Below, one piece after another: positions 1 to 8,761 of a DNA stretch of 64,000 nucleotides. The stretch is taken from assembly GCA_900168235.1 (NCBI GenBank), contig FUZG01000006.1:62001-126000 (forward strand). The letters run 5' to 3'. Position 1 is the stretch's first letter. Each line of letters starts with the position of its first letter. Under the pieces are notes generated by a model. The model searched no databases and was not told the origin of the DNA. It saw nothing but the letters and a program-made list of their open reading frames with translations. The stretch comes from Lachnospiraceae bacterium (GTDB taxonomy: Bacteria > Bacillota > Clostridia > Lachnospirales > Lachnospiraceae). Both the position numbers and the translations under genes were made by a program.

Positions 1-2
1 TT

Positions 3-1592
3 ATCGTAGATATGGACGGCAATATACCTGCGAGACTTTACGGAGATATGGGCAGGATACGCCAGATAATGATAAATCTCGTGACCAACGCCATAAAATA
101 TACGTCTAACGGCGGAATCTACATGCGTATCGGTGTAAAGAGAAAGGATACGCCGATCCTCGTTGTCAGGGTTGAGGATACAGGCGTAGGCATAAAACCG
201 GAGGATCTTGAGCGGATATTTCAGAGCTTCGAGCAGGTGGATAAGACAAGGACAAGACCAATAGAAGGAACAGGCCTGGGACTCACTATCTCAAAAAGGC
301 TTGCAGATCTCATGGGTGGTGTCATTACCGTTGAAAGTGAGTATGGATGCGGCGCAGTTTTTACCATGTGGATACCTGTAAAGATCAGGGATCTGAGCCC
401 CATCATAAAGGATCACAATTCGCTGGAAGAGGAGTACGGTATCTGCACGGATATTAATAACATACATCCGCGTCTCAGGAATAAATATAATGCACACATT
501 GAGGATATGTGCTCTTTTTTGCACATGAGGATGCTTCCTGTCCCGACAAAGGAAAAAGACCGGAGTTCCAGATATGAAGGGCTGAAAGGATGCTTTGTCG
601 ATGCTGCGATATATGAAGAATATAAAGAAAGATTTGACCGGATATCTGAAAAAACGGAGATCATCCTGATAGGTGATGATTTTAGCCAGAGAGCAGAGTC
701 AAAGGATCTGAAAATGATCTATAAACCGCTTTACCTGTTGTCGTTTATGGATTTTGTGGGAAAAGATGCGGAAGACTCAGATACAACCTTGAGCGGAGCA
801 TATATGAGGTTCACTGCACCTACCGCAAAAGTGCTGTTAGTCGATGATAATCCTATTAACCTGAGAGTCGAGCGGGGCCTAATGGAAATCTATGATATGG
901 ATATCACTACGGCGTCCAGCGGTATGGAAGCTCTTCATATAGCGGACAAAGTAGAGTTTGACATTATCTTTATGGATCACATGATGCCTGAGATGGACGG
1001 TATAGAGACTATGAAGCGTATTCATGGAAGGGATATAAAGCGGAATAAAGGGACGCCTGTTATCGCACTGACAGCTAATGCGGTAAAGGGCATAAAAGAG
1101 ATGTTCCTGGAAAACGGTTTCAACGGATTTATTTCTAAGCCCATAGATCTGAATGAACTGGACAGGATACTAAGGAGCTACATCCCGAGGTACAAGATAA
1201 TCGAGAATACGGAAGTGAAAAAACGTAAGACCGAAAAACTTCCTGTTGAAATAGAAAGTATGCTGAATGAGTCAGAATTATTCGACTACGATGAAGCAAT
1301 GAGGAACAGGATAGATGAAGAAAACCTGCTGTTATATATGAAGGGTTATGAGAAGAATTTCAGGGAGCTTCAGGAGTTTTTCGATGCAAAGGACTGGGAA
1401 AACTACACCTTACAGGTCCATTCACTGAAAAGCTCGTCCAGGATGATAGGAGCCGTGAAACTCAGCGAACTCGCGGAAAAAGCGGAGAAATTGTCAAAAA
1501 TACCTGACGAAACGGGTGTTTTTGAAATACAGGACGAGATATTAAAGCTATATACAGATGTATTTAATACGATAAAAAAATATGTATTTTGA
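3..1592 (+). CDS. Hybrid sensor histidine kinase, C-terminal part (ATPase, receiver, Hpt); 5' end outside window
   Basis: The reading frame is open at the left edge, so the first methionine (base 12) is not the real start; sensor and His-acceptor domains lie outside. Visible order: HATPase_c domain (residues about 1-125) with an N-box (NLVTNAIKY), G1 box (VEDTGVGI), F-box region and G2 box (GTGLGLTISKRL); a linker; a receiver domain (about 270-390) with VDDN, phospho-acceptor MDHMMPEMDG, ALTAN and SKP signatures; and a C-terminal Hpt domain whose phospho-accepting His is in VHSLKSSSRMIGA. This is the usual layout of an ArcB/BarA-like phosphorelay kinase that passes phosphate His-Asp-His to a separate regulator. 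No partner regulator is adjacent in the window, so the signal and target are unknown. Confidence 0.93.
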   Translation: MVDMDGNIPARLYGDMGRIRQIMINLVTNAIKYTSNGGIYMRIGVKRKDTPILVVRVEDTGVGIKPEDLERIFQSFEQVDKTRTRPIEGTGLGLTISKRLADLMGGVITVESEYGCGAVFTMWIPVKIRDLSPIIKDHNSLEEEYGICTDINNIHPRLRNKYNAHIEDMCSFLHMRMLPVPTKEKDRSSRYEGLKGCFVDAAIYEEYKERFDRISEKTEIILIGDDFSQRAESKDLKMIYKPLYLLSFMDFVGKDAEDSDTTLSGAYMRFTAPTAKVLLVDDNPINLRVERGLMEIYDMDITTASSGMEALHIADKVEFDIIFMDHMMPEMDGIETMKRIHGRDIKRNKGTPVIALTANAVKGIKEMFLENGFNGFISKPIDLNELDRILRSYIPRYKIIENTEVKKRKTEKLPVEIESMLNESELFDYDEAMRNRIDEENLLLYMKGYEKNFRELQEFFDAKDWENYTLQVHSLKSSSRMIGAVKLSELAEKAEKLSKIPDETGVFEIQDEILKLYTDVFNTIKKYVF

Positions 1593-1656
1593 AATGGAAA
1601 AATTGTCCATTTTGATTATCAGCAAAAACTATACAGATTAAAGATTAAGGAGTATA

Positions 1657-1692
1657 ATGAGTCGTATTTTTATCGACAGATGCGTAGGGTAA
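1657..1692 (+). CDS. Possible 11-codon mini-ORF after the hybrid kinase
   Basis: A perfect AAGGAG sits four bases before an ATG that opens a frame encoding MSRIFIDRCVG and stops at the foot of the terminator hairpin that follows. It is too short to judge by composition. It could be a small peptide, a vestigial gene start, or chance. The only support is the strong ribosome binding site and the position. Confidence 0.18.
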   Translation: MSRIFIDRCVG

Positions 1693-1736
1693 AAAATACC
1701 GCTGGGGTTCATAAATTCGGGTCCCAGCGGTATTTT
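1691..1736. terminator. Bidirectional intrinsic terminator between the hybrid kinase and udk
   Basis: A near-perfect 14-bp stem pairs AAAATACCGCTGGG with CCCAGCGGTATTTT around a 16-base loop. In the minus direction (udk) it is followed by six T; in the plus direction the T tract is four. The two genes converge here, so one hairpin can end both. Confidence 0.85.
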
Positions 1737-1790
1737 GTGCGTAAACTGTCAAAAAAATTATGCCGATAAATTATTAAAACGTGTTTCTTT

Positions 1791-2423
1791 TTAGTGGCTG
1801 TTCAAGTGTGCTTGAACACGATTAACGACCATGTCGAGAGCTACGCGGTTCTGACCACCTTCGGGGATGATGATATCAGCGTAACGCTTACTCGGCTCGA
1901 CAAATGCCTCGTGCATGGGTTTAACGGTTGAAAGGTACTGGTTTATCACAGAATCAAGTGATCTTCCGCGTTCCTTTACATCACGCTGGATCCTGCGGAG
2001 GATGCGGACATCAGCATCAGCATCAACAAAGAGGCGGATATCCATGAGCTCACGGAGACGCTTCTCGTGGAAGATAAGGATACCTTCTACGATGATGACC
2101 TTTGCAGGACGGATGGTGAGAGTCTGGTTGCTCCTGTCGTGGATCGTGTAATCGTAAACAGGACATTCGATGGTCTTGCCGTTACGGAGAGCTTCCAGAT
2201 CGTTCACGATCAGATCGGTGTCAAATGAATCCGGATGATCGTAGTTTAAGTGGGAACGCTCCTCCATGCTGAGTTCGTGGTGGGATTTATAGTAGTTATC
2301 ATGATAGAGCACGGTAACATCGTTTCCGAAGTGCTCCATGATAGTACGGGTGATGGTAGTCTTTCCGGAACCTGTACCTCCGGCGATACCGATAACGATA
2401 ATGTCATTGATGTTTTCAGCCAT
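1791..2423 (-). CDS. udk: Uridine kinase
   Basis: Phosphorylates uridine and cytidine to UMP and CMP in the pyrimidine salvage pathway; cytosolic. The 210-residue length is normal for Udk. A P-loop GGTGSGKT lies at residues 15-22, followed by the family motifs YHDNYYKS (nucleoside-binding Asp), NYDHPDSFDTDL, the VEGILIF Walker-B-like stretch, and the lid region RRIQRDVKERGR. The start has a GAGG ribosome binding site about nine bases upstream. The gene is transcribed away from the nucleoside-type Bmp importer that begins about 100 bases to its right, so uptake and salvage of nucleosides are side by side on divergent transcripts. Confidence 0.95.
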   Translation of the reverse strand: MAENINDIIVIGIAGGTGSGKTTITRTIMEHFGNDVTVLYHDNYYKSHHELSMEERSHLNYDHPDSFDTDLIVNDLEALRNGKTIECPVYDYTIHDRSNQTLTIRPAKVIIVEGILIFHEKRLRELMDIRLFVDADADVRILRRIQRDVKERGRSLDSVINQYLSTVKPMHEAFVEPSKRYADIIIPEGGQNRVALDMVVNRVQAHLNSH

Positions 2424-2524
2424 GAATAAAGCCTCATTTCTAAAAATTGTTTTTTCGGAAGTGTCTATTGTAGCACATGTTTAATCATAGTATCGGCATT
2501 TGTTAAATTTTTTTGGAGGAAAAA

Positions 2525-3706
2525 ATGAGAAAACTTATTTCGACGGCGTTGGCGCTGCTTATGGCAGTGAGTCTGACTGCATGCGGTTCCGGTGAGTCAG
2601 GGCGCGGTGCATCGGCTGATGATGGTGAGATGAAAGTCGCCATGATCGCTGACTTCGCGGACATCACAGATATGTCCTTTAACCAGACGAGCTATGAGGC
2701 CTGCAAGAAATGGGCCGCAGCTAACGGAAAAGAGTTTACCTATTACCGTGCACCGGGTGATTCTACAGCGGATCGTGTGGCAATGGTAGATAAAGCCGTA
2801 GCTGACGGATACAACGTTATCGTTGCTCCGGGATATGCTTTTGCAGGAATGGTCATCGAGGAGTCTGCTCTTTACCATGATGTAAAGTTCATCATCCTCG
2901 ATATGTCTGCAGGAGATCTGCTGTCAGATGCCTTGGGAGATAAGTATGACTATAATCCGGATAACTGGAACGTAAAGGATTATTATTACGCAGACAACGT
3001 TTACTGCGCGATCTATGCTGAGGAAAAGGCAGGATACATGACAGGTCAGTATGCAGTAAAGAGCGGTCATAAGAAGCTGGGATATCTCGGCGGTATGGCG
3101 CTTCCTGCGGTAATGCGTTTCGGATACGGTTTTGTAAAGGGCGCGGATGATGCGGCTGCAGAGCTGGGGCTTACTGATGTGGAAGTAAATTACGCATACG
3201 GAAACCAGTTCAACGGTGATGCGGATATAACAGCTGCTATGGACACCTGGTACCACAACGGAACAGAGGTCGTATTTGCCTGCGGCGGAAGTATCTACAC
3301 ATCTGTAGCAGAGGCAGCGGCAAAGATGGACGGCAAGGTTATCGGTGTTGACGTTGACCAGAAGGAAACCATCGACGGAACATACGGAGAGGGCATGACA
3401 GTCACTTCCGCAATGAAGGGTCTCGAAGCTACTATAAATACACTCCTTGATTCTATCCGCGATGACCGTTTTGAGGATTACGCAGGAAAGATCGAAACAC
3501 TGGGACTTGTATCAGAAAATCCGGAAGAAAATTATGTTCAGCTTCCTATTGAGTCAACTCAGTGGAACGAAGGTTTTTCAGAGGAAGACTATCGTACTCT
3601 TGTAGCTGATATCGTGAATGGAAAGATTGAGGTATCAAGCGACGTTTCTGCACCGGAGCCTCCGGCAGAACATGTAAAGGTTAATTATCAGGGAAATCTG
3701 AAGTAA
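2525..3706 (+). CDS. BMP-family substrate-binding lipoprotein of a nucleoside-type ABC importer
   Basis: A membrane-anchored extracytoplasmic receptor that delivers purine or pyrimidine nucleosides to the ABC transporter encoded next. The signal peptide ends in lipobox LTAC with the lipidated Cys at residue 20, then a Ser/Gly-rich spacer. The body has the Bmp/Med fold pattern (MIADFADITDMSFNQ, ADGYNVIVAPGYAF, YLGGMALPAVMRFGYGFVKG, VVFACGGS, VIGVDVDQ). I chose the ATG at 2525, five bases after GGAGG (2515-2519); an in-frame TTG at 2513 overlaps that ribosome binding site. It is first in a four-gene operon. Nucleoside specificity is inferred from the family and from the adjacent uridine kinase; sugars or related compounds remain possible. 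Confidence 0.9.
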   Translation: MRKLISTALALLMAVSLTACGSGESGRGASADDGEMKVAMIADFADITDMSFNQTSYEACKKWAAANGKEFTYYRAPGDSTADRVAMVDKAVADGYNVIVAPGYAFAGMVIEESALYHDVKFIILDMSAGDLLSDALGDKYDYNPDNWNVKDYYYADNVYCAIYAEEKAGYMTGQYAVKSGHKKLGYLGGMALPAVMRFGYGFVKGADDAAAELGLTDVEVNYAYGNQFNGDADITAAMDTWYHNGTEVVFACGGSIYTSVAEAAAKMDGKVIGVDVDQKETIDGTYGEGMTVTSAMKGLEATINTLLDSIRDDRFEDYAGKIETLGLVSENPEENYVQLPIESTQWNEGFSEEDYRTLVADIVNGKIEVSSDVSAPEPPAEHVKVNYQGNLK

Positions 3707-3746
3707 AAACGATATATCAATTCCAGAAAAGAGAGGAAGCAGAAAT

Positions 3747-5291
3747 ATGGGAGAGACACCATATGCAATAGAAATGCTGGGGATCACAAAAAGGTTTTCC
3801 GGCATAACAGCAAATGACGATATCACGCTGAAGCTAAAAAAAGGCGAGATCCACGCGCTCCTTGGCGAGAACGGCGCAGGAAAGTCCACCCTCATGAGCG
3901 TACTTTTCGGTCTTTATACACCGGAAGAGGGCACGATAAAGAAGGACGGACAGGTTGTAAATATCACAGATCCGAACGTGGCTGACCGTCTCGGCATCGG
4001 AATGGTACATCAGCATTTCAAGCTGGTCGAGTGCTTTACGGTCCTTGAGAATATCGTTCTTGGCGTAGAGACTACAAAGAACGGATTTTTACAGCAGAAG
4101 GAAGCCAGAAAGAAGATCATGGAGCTTTCCGAGCGCTACGGTCTGAAGGTAGATCCTGACGCAAAAATATCAGATGTTACAGTTGGTATGCAGCAGAGAA
4201 CAGAGATCCTTAAGATGCTCTACCGCGACAGCGATGTACTGATCTTTGACGAACCTACGGCTGTTCTTACTCCTCAGGAGATCGAAGAGCTCATGCACAT
4301 ACTGAAGAATCTCGCAGCAGAGGGAAAATCAATTCTTTTCATTTCCCATAAGCTTAACGAGATCATGGAAGTTGCTGACCGCTGTTCAGTTCTCCGTAAG
4401 GGTAAATATATCGGCACTGTGGATATCAGCAGCACAACTCCTGAGGAACTGTCCCGTATGATGTGCGGACACGATGTAAAGCTCAGCGTTGATAAAAAGC
4501 CTGCAAAGACAGGAGAAGTGGTCCTCGACGTAAAGGGACTTTCTGTAAAGGGTAAGAACAAGCACAAGGATAAAGTAAGGAACGTTTCATTTAACGTCCG
4601 CGCAGGCGAGATCGTCTGCATCGCAGGAATCGACGGAAACGGCCAGTCAGAGCTGGTGTACGGTCTTACAGGACTTACTAATGTGTCCGGCGGAAAGATT
4701 GAGCTCTGCGGAGCTGATATAACTCATTCACCGGTGAGAAAGCGTTCTGAAAAGATGTCCCATATCCCGGAAGACCGTCATAAGCATGGTCTGGTACTGG
4801 ACTACAGCCTTGAGTACAACATTGTGCTCCAGAGATATTTCGAGCCTGAATTTGTTACAGGTGCGGGATTCCTGAAAAAGAATGCAATCCGTGAGTATGC
4901 AGAGCGTCTCATCGAAAAGTATGACGTCAGAAGCGGACTCGGCGCAGCGACAACCGTTAGGAGCATGTCCGGCGGTAATCAGCAGAAAGCGATCATCGCC
5001 CGTGAGATAGACCGTGATCCGAAGCTCATCGTTGCAGTTCAGCCCACAAGAGGACTGGATGTAGGAGCGATCGAAAATATCCATAAACAGCTCATTGCTG
5101 AGAGAGATGCAGGAAAGGCAGTGCTTCTCGTGTCTCTTGAGCTTGAAGAAGTAATGAATCTTTCTGACAGGATCCTCGTTATGTATGAGGGTGAGATCGT
5201 CGGAGAGATAGATCCAAAGAAAACTGACAGTGAGGAACTTGGTATGTATATGTCCGGTGCAAAGAGGGATAAAGTGGAGGCAGACAGATGA
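3747..5291 (+). CDS. Nucleoside/sugar-type ABC importer ATPase with two fused nucleotide-binding domains
   Basis: Powers the importer from the cytoplasmic face. Two ABC domains are fused: the first has Walker A GENGAGKST (residues 40-48) and Walker B VLIFDEPTAVL; the second has a degenerate P-loop region GIDGNGQSELV and a signature MSGGNQQKAIIAREI. A degenerate second P-loop is typical of the RbsA/MglA/Bmp class. It starts after AGAGAGGAAGC, 40 bases behind the binding protein, and its 3' end overlaps the next permease by four bases (ATGA), indicating translational coupling. Confidence 0.94.
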   Translation: MGETPYAIEMLGITKRFSGITANDDITLKLKKGEIHALLGENGAGKSTLMSVLFGLYTPEEGTIKKDGQVVNITDPNVADRLGIGMVHQHFKLVECFTVLENIVLGVETTKNGFLQQKEARKKIMELSERYGLKVDPDAKISDVTVGMQQRTEILKMLYRDSDVLIFDEPTAVLTPQEIEELMHILKNLAAEGKSILFISHKLNEIMEVADRCSVLRKGKYIGTVDISSTTPEELSRMMCGHDVKLSVDKKPAKTGEVVLDVKGLSVKGKNKHKDKVRNVSFNVRAGEIVCIAGIDGNGQSELVYGLTGLTNVSGGKIELCGADITHSPVRKRSEKMSHIPEDRHKHGLVLDYSLEYNIVLQRYFEPEFVTGAGFLKKNAIREYAERLIEKYDVRSGLGAATTVRSMSGGNQQKAIIAREIDRDPKLIVAVQPTRGLDVGAIENIHKQLIAERDAGKAVLLVSLELEEVMNLSDRILVMYEGEIVGEIDPKKTDSEELGMYMSGAKRDKVEADR

Positions 5292-6379
5292 AAAACAAAA
5301 GTATTCTGAAAAATGATGCTTTTCAGTCAGTTGCAGCCGCACTGATCTGCATCGCAGCCGGTATATTTGTAGGTTATCTCGTGCTCCTCATGATCAATCC
5401 AAAGGGCGCAGCAGAAGCCATCATGGATATCATCCGAAATTTTGCAAACTATCCGAGAACAACTGCAAAGGTTAAGTATCTTGGAAATACTCTCGTAAAG
5501 ACAGCACCGCTCCTTATGTGTGCGCTTTCCGTAAATTTCTGCTATAAGACAGGACTTTTCAATATCGGCGCAGCGGGACAGTACGTTGTGGGAGCAGCAG
5601 CTTCTCTTTACGGCGCTCTTGCATGGCATATGCCCTGGTACGTATGTGTACTTATGGCAATGGCGGCAGGAATGGTATGGGGCTCTTTTGTAGGTATCTT
5701 AAAGGCTTACAGAAACGTTAATGAGGTTATCTCCGGTATCATGCTGAACTGGATCGCGCTCTACCTCACAAATATGCTCCTGAACACCGTTTCTGAGTCA
5801 GGAACTCCTTATACTACTCAGGTTAAGTCAGTTAATACGGCAGCGCTTATCCCGGGACTCGGACTCCAGGAGCTCTTCGTGAACAGATATGTTACCATCG
5901 CGATCCCGCTTTCTGTAGTCATCGCAGTTATCGTGTGGGTAGTTCTTTCAAAGACAAAGTTTGGATTTGAGCTTTGTGCGACAGGTTACAACAGACATGC
6001 GGCAAAGTACTCAGGTATGAGTGAAAAGAGAAATGTGATCCTCTCTACAATGATCGGTGGAGCACTCGCAGCAGTCGGCGCTTCATTCCTGTATCTCTCA
6101 GGATATGAGCAGTGGCAGACTACACAGAGCGCTGTTCCGGCAATGGGATTTAACGGTATTGCAGCTACTTTCCTCGGCGGATTAAATCCTATAGGTACAA
6201 TTTTTTCATCATACTTTATCCAGCACATTACATCAGGCGGTGCGTACCTTGATACAAATATTTATCCGCTGCAGATAGCTGATCTTATCACAGCGATAAT
6301 CATTTATCTCTGTGCATTTATCCTCTTTTTCAAGCAGCTTCTTGACAGGAGAAACGCATCGAAAGGAGGTAAGAACTGA
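5288..6379 (+). CDS. Nucleoside-type ABC importer permease, subunit 1 (BPD_transp_2 family)
   Basis: An integral membrane subunit of 363 residues with about eight to ten hydrophobic segments, starting with one at residues 14-38. Family signatures of the branched-chain/ribose/nucleoside permease class are visible: FCYKTGLFNIGAAGQYVVGA, the coupling-loop stretch EVISGIMLNWIALYLTN and LCATGYNRHAAKYSGM, which contacts the ATPase. It overlaps the ATPase gene by four bases and the next permease by one base (TGATG). The two permeases are dissimilar partners that form a heterodimer. Confidence 0.92.
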   Translation: MKNKSILKNDAFQSVAAALICIAAGIFVGYLVLLMINPKGAAEAIMDIIRNFANYPRTTAKVKYLGNTLVKTAPLLMCALSVNFCYKTGLFNIGAAGQYVVGAAASLYGALAWHMPWYVCVLMAMAAGMVWGSFVGILKAYRNVNEVISGIMLNWIALYLTNMLLNTVSESGTPYTTQVKSVNTAALIPGLGLQELFVNRYVTIAIPLSVVIAVIVWVVLSKTKFGFELCATGYNRHAAKYSGMSEKRNVILSTMIGGALAAVGASFLYLSGYEQWQTTQSAVPAMGFNGIAATFLGGLNPIGTIFSSYFIQHITSGGAYLDTNIYPLQIADLITAIIIYLCAFILFFKQLLDRRNASKGGKN

Positions 6380-7317
6380 TGGTACTTCTTATTCAGTATA
6401 CACTTATATTTGCAGCAGTTCTGACACTCGTTGCCCTTGGCGGATGTTTTTCCGAGCACTCAGGTGTTATAAACCTTGGTCTTGAGGGTGTGATGGTAAT
6501 GGGAGCACTTGGCGGAGCCCTGACTCTTAAGTACCTCGGCGGAAATCCGGCACCTGTAGTTGTTATAGCGGTTTTACTTGTTTCTGCGCTGTCAGGACTT
6601 GTTTATACGGTGCTTCTCGGTGTTGCCTGCATTAACTTAAAGGCTGACCAGACACTTGTGGGAACAGCGCTCAATATTCTTGCGGCAGCGGCTGCATCCA
6701 TCATTGCCAGAACAATCAATACTGCGGAAAATCCTGATAATATGTCCACGATCATCAAGTATACCGATGGCCGAAAGGCATTTATCGCGAATTTCGAAAG
6801 CTTTGAATTTAGCTGGTCAATGCTCGTTGCAGTGATCGCACTTGTGATCGCATATGTAGTGCTTTACCGCACAAAGTACGGTGTTCATCTGAGAGCCTGC
6901 GGTGAAAATCCTCAGGCAGCGGATTCTGTAGGTATCAATGTTATCAAGAACCGCTGGGCAGGTGTCCTTATCTCAGGTGTTCTTGGAGGCATCGGAGGTG
7001 TTGTTTACATTATGGCAGGTGTTTCCGAGTGGAAATTTGAGCTTGGTGTTGCAGGCTTTGGTTTCCTTGCGCTGGCAGTTATGATCTTTGGTTCATGGAA
7101 GCCTGTAAATATCGGTCTTGCTGCACTGCTTTTCGGATTCTTCCGGGCTCTTTCCAATGTGTACAGCGGATTTGACTGGCTCGCAGACCTCAATATCCCG
7201 GGAACAGTCTACAATATGTTCCCTTACCTGATCTCTCTTCTGGTGCTGGCATTTACTTCTAAAAACTCAGCTGCACCGAAGGCAGAGGGAATCCCCTACG
7301 ATAAGGGACAGCGATAA
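6379..7317 (+). CDS. Nucleoside-type ABC importer permease, subunit 2 (BPD_transp_2 family)
   Basis: The second membrane subunit, 312 residues and strongly hydrophobic. Typical motifs include EHSGVINLGLEGVMVMGALG near the N-terminus, ADQTLVGTALNILAAA, and the coupling loop HLRACGENPQAADSVGI. GGAGG lies just before the start inside the preceding gene. It is the last gene of the operon; a clear terminator follows 18 bases after the stop codon. Confidence 0.92.
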   Translation: MVLLIQYTLIFAAVLTLVALGGCFSEHSGVINLGLEGVMVMGALGGALTLKYLGGNPAPVVVIAVLLVSALSGLVYTVLLGVACINLKADQTLVGTALNILAAAAASIIARTINTAENPDNMSTIIKYTDGRKAFIANFESFEFSWSMLVAVIALVIAYVVLYRTKYGVHLRACGENPQAADSVGINVIKNRWAGVLISGVLGGIGGVVYIMAGVSEWKFELGVAGFGFLALAVMIFGSWKPVNIGLAALLFGFFRALSNVYSGFDWLADLNIPGTVYNMFPYLISLLVLAFTSKNSAAPKAEGIPYDKGQR

Positions 7318-7334
7318 ATTATATATTTGAACAT

Positions 7335-7372
7335 AAAAAACTCCGACTGTTTATTTCAGTCGGAGTTTTTTT
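7335..7372 (+). terminator. Intrinsic terminator of the nucleoside importer operon
   Basis: A perfect stem pairs AAAAAACTCCGACTG with CAGTCGGAGTTTTTT around a short loop and is followed by a run of T. The T tract overlaps the shared motif that starts at 7367. Confidence 0.9.
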
Positions 7373-7383
7373 GTCCGATATAT
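7367..7383 (+). promoter_or_regulatory. 17-base motif shared with 50765-50781; possible promoter -10 region of the GGDEF gene
   Basis: TTTTTTGTCCGATATAT occurs here and, identically, before the Cache-receptor gene at 50820. Both copies lie on the tail of the previous terminator and 39-50 bases upstream of a membrane signalling gene. CCGATA resembles the -10 of the motility sigma factor (SigD/FliA family), but no clear TAAA -35 is visible at the expected distance. The motif is seen; the promoter role is inferred. Confidence 0.4.
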
Positions 7384-7433
7384 CTTGTAGACACAGGGTA
7401 GTGGGAGTATTTGATCAACGGGGATTAGGGCGC

Positions 7434-8624
7434 ATGAATGAATTTGACCTGAAAGAGATATATGTATCTAATCTGATGGGGCTTTTGCTGATGATGGGCG
7501 TTTACCTTGGAAACGCCTGGAAGATGCAGAAGAGAAACAGCGAGGATAAGGTTCTCCGCGGAATGATTTTTACGGTCATGGTTTCCTGTATAGTGGATCC
7601 CATGGTCTATACAGTTGATGGTCGGCCCGGGGAGATCTTTTACTTTATGAATTATGTCGGTAATATCTGGTCTTTCGTGGCAGATCTTATTATTGGACCG
7701 CTCTGGATCGCGCTCATCAAGCGTCATGTTATAGGACTGGATGAAAAGATACAGCAATTTTTTGTATGGGCTTCATCCATTATTGGTTATGGTGCGCTTC
7801 TTTTTAACTTCATTTATCCCATTATTTTCAGAGTTGACAGCGACAACCACTACCATAGAGGACCGCTTTTCTGGATATTCCCGCTTATCGGAGCGATGTT
7901 TATTTTAGACGGAATCGTGGTGTATCTCATCGGACGTGCAAAGGGAAGTGTGCTCAGATTTTTCCCTGTGATGCAGTTCTTCGTACCTGTCATCATCGGT
8001 GTTGCGGTGCAGATCTACTTCTACAATATCACGATGATCTGGCCCGGTATCGCAGTTGGTATCACGATCATGATCCTTTCTCTGCAAAATGAAAATATAT
8101 TCCGTGATAAGCTCACGGGGCTCTTAAACAGGTTTTATTTGTACAGGATGCAGGAGGATCTGAGGCACCAGAAGGCTTTTGGATTTATGCTACTTGATAT
8201 CAATAATTTCAAGAAGATAAACGAGGCTTTCGGTCATTCGGAGGGTGATAAAGCGCTCATCGCCATGGCGGGTATCTTAAGAAAGTGCGTATGGGTCCAC
8301 GGAACCGTTATCCGTTATTCAGGAGACGAGTTCGCAGTGCTTTTATACGCAGACCGTGAGGAAGTTGTGGACTCATTCAAGACCCTCATAAGCCGCGGTA
8401 TCGATGACTACAATCTCTGCAGCGGAAAGGACTACAAGCTGTCGGTATCCATGGGCTACGGCGTCTTCAGTCTGAAAACAGAGACCATGGACGACATCAT
8501 GCGCGTCGTGGACAAGCGCATGTTCGAAGAAAAGAAGCAGTTCTACGAGTCCAACCCTGGACTTGAGAGACGGCATATGTTGGAAACAACGCTCTCCACT
8601 TCCGCCACTACTAAAACAAAATAA
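7434..8624 (+). CDS. Membrane-anchored GGDEF-domain protein (putative diguanylate cyclase)
   Basis: Likely makes the second messenger cyclic di-GMP. About 220 N-terminal residues contain six or seven hydrophobic segments (for example LMGLLLMMGVYLGNAW and FVADLIIGPLWIALI). The C-terminal GGDEF domain starts at RDKLTGLLNRFYLY and has the metal-binding Asp in MLLDINNFKKINEAFGH and the active-site loop RYSGDEF, i.e. SGDEF instead of GGDEF, a substitution found in some active enzymes. No inhibitory-site RxxD is evident just before the loop. An in-frame TTG start at 7371 would overlap the terminator tail and the putative promoter, so the ATG at 7434 is preferred. Monocistronic: a wobble-paired terminator follows. 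Confidence 0.85.
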   Translation: MNEFDLKEIYVSNLMGLLLMMGVYLGNAWKMQKRNSEDKVLRGMIFTVMVSCIVDPMVYTVDGRPGEIFYFMNYVGNIWSFVADLIIGPLWIALIKRHVIGLDEKIQQFFVWASSIIGYGALLFNFIYPIIFRVDSDNHYHRGPLFWIFPLIGAMFILDGIVVYLIGRAKGSVLRFFPVMQFFVPVIIGVAVQIYFYNITMIWPGIAVGITIMILSLQNENIFRDKLTGLLNRFYLYRMQEDLRHQKAFGFMLLDINNFKKINEAFGHSEGDKALIAMAGILRKCVWVHGTVIRYSGDEFAVLLYADREEVVDSFKTLISRGIDDYNLCSGKDYKLSVSMGYGVFSLKTETMDDIMRVVDKRMFEEKKQFYESNPGLERRHMLETTLSTSATTKTK

Positions 8625-8679
8625 CGAGCGATATAGTACGAGTTGTACTCATTTTAGTACAAAAGTGTGTTATGATGGT

Positions 8680-8717
8680 GGCACTGGAGTGGTTTGCTCC
8701 GGTGTCATTATTTTTTT
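8680..8717 (+). terminator. Intrinsic terminator after the GGDEF gene
   Basis: GGCACTGGAGT pairs with GCTCCGGTGTC (three G-U pairs) and is followed by ATTATTTTTTT. It lies 56 bases after the GGDEF stop codon and 45 bases before the phospholipid operon. Confidence 0.7.
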
Positions 8718-8729
8718 AGCAGGGGAGAA

Positions 8730-8761
8730 CCGTGGCGTGTTGTGACCACGGGTGATTTTTT
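8730..8761 (+). promoter_or_regulatory. Hairpin overlapping the ribosome binding site of the phospholipid operon's first gene
   Basis: CCGTGG (8730-8735) pairs with CCACGG (8746-8751), and the last pair takes in the first base of GGTGA, the ribosome binding site of the gene at 8762. Six T follow. It could modulate translation or be a second weak terminator. It matches no riboswitch class I recognise. Confidence 0.35.

Noticed and set aside
8563-8745. Open frame across the end of the GGDEF gene and its terminator
   Set aside because: It runs through a terminator hairpin and has no ribosome binding site or protein features.
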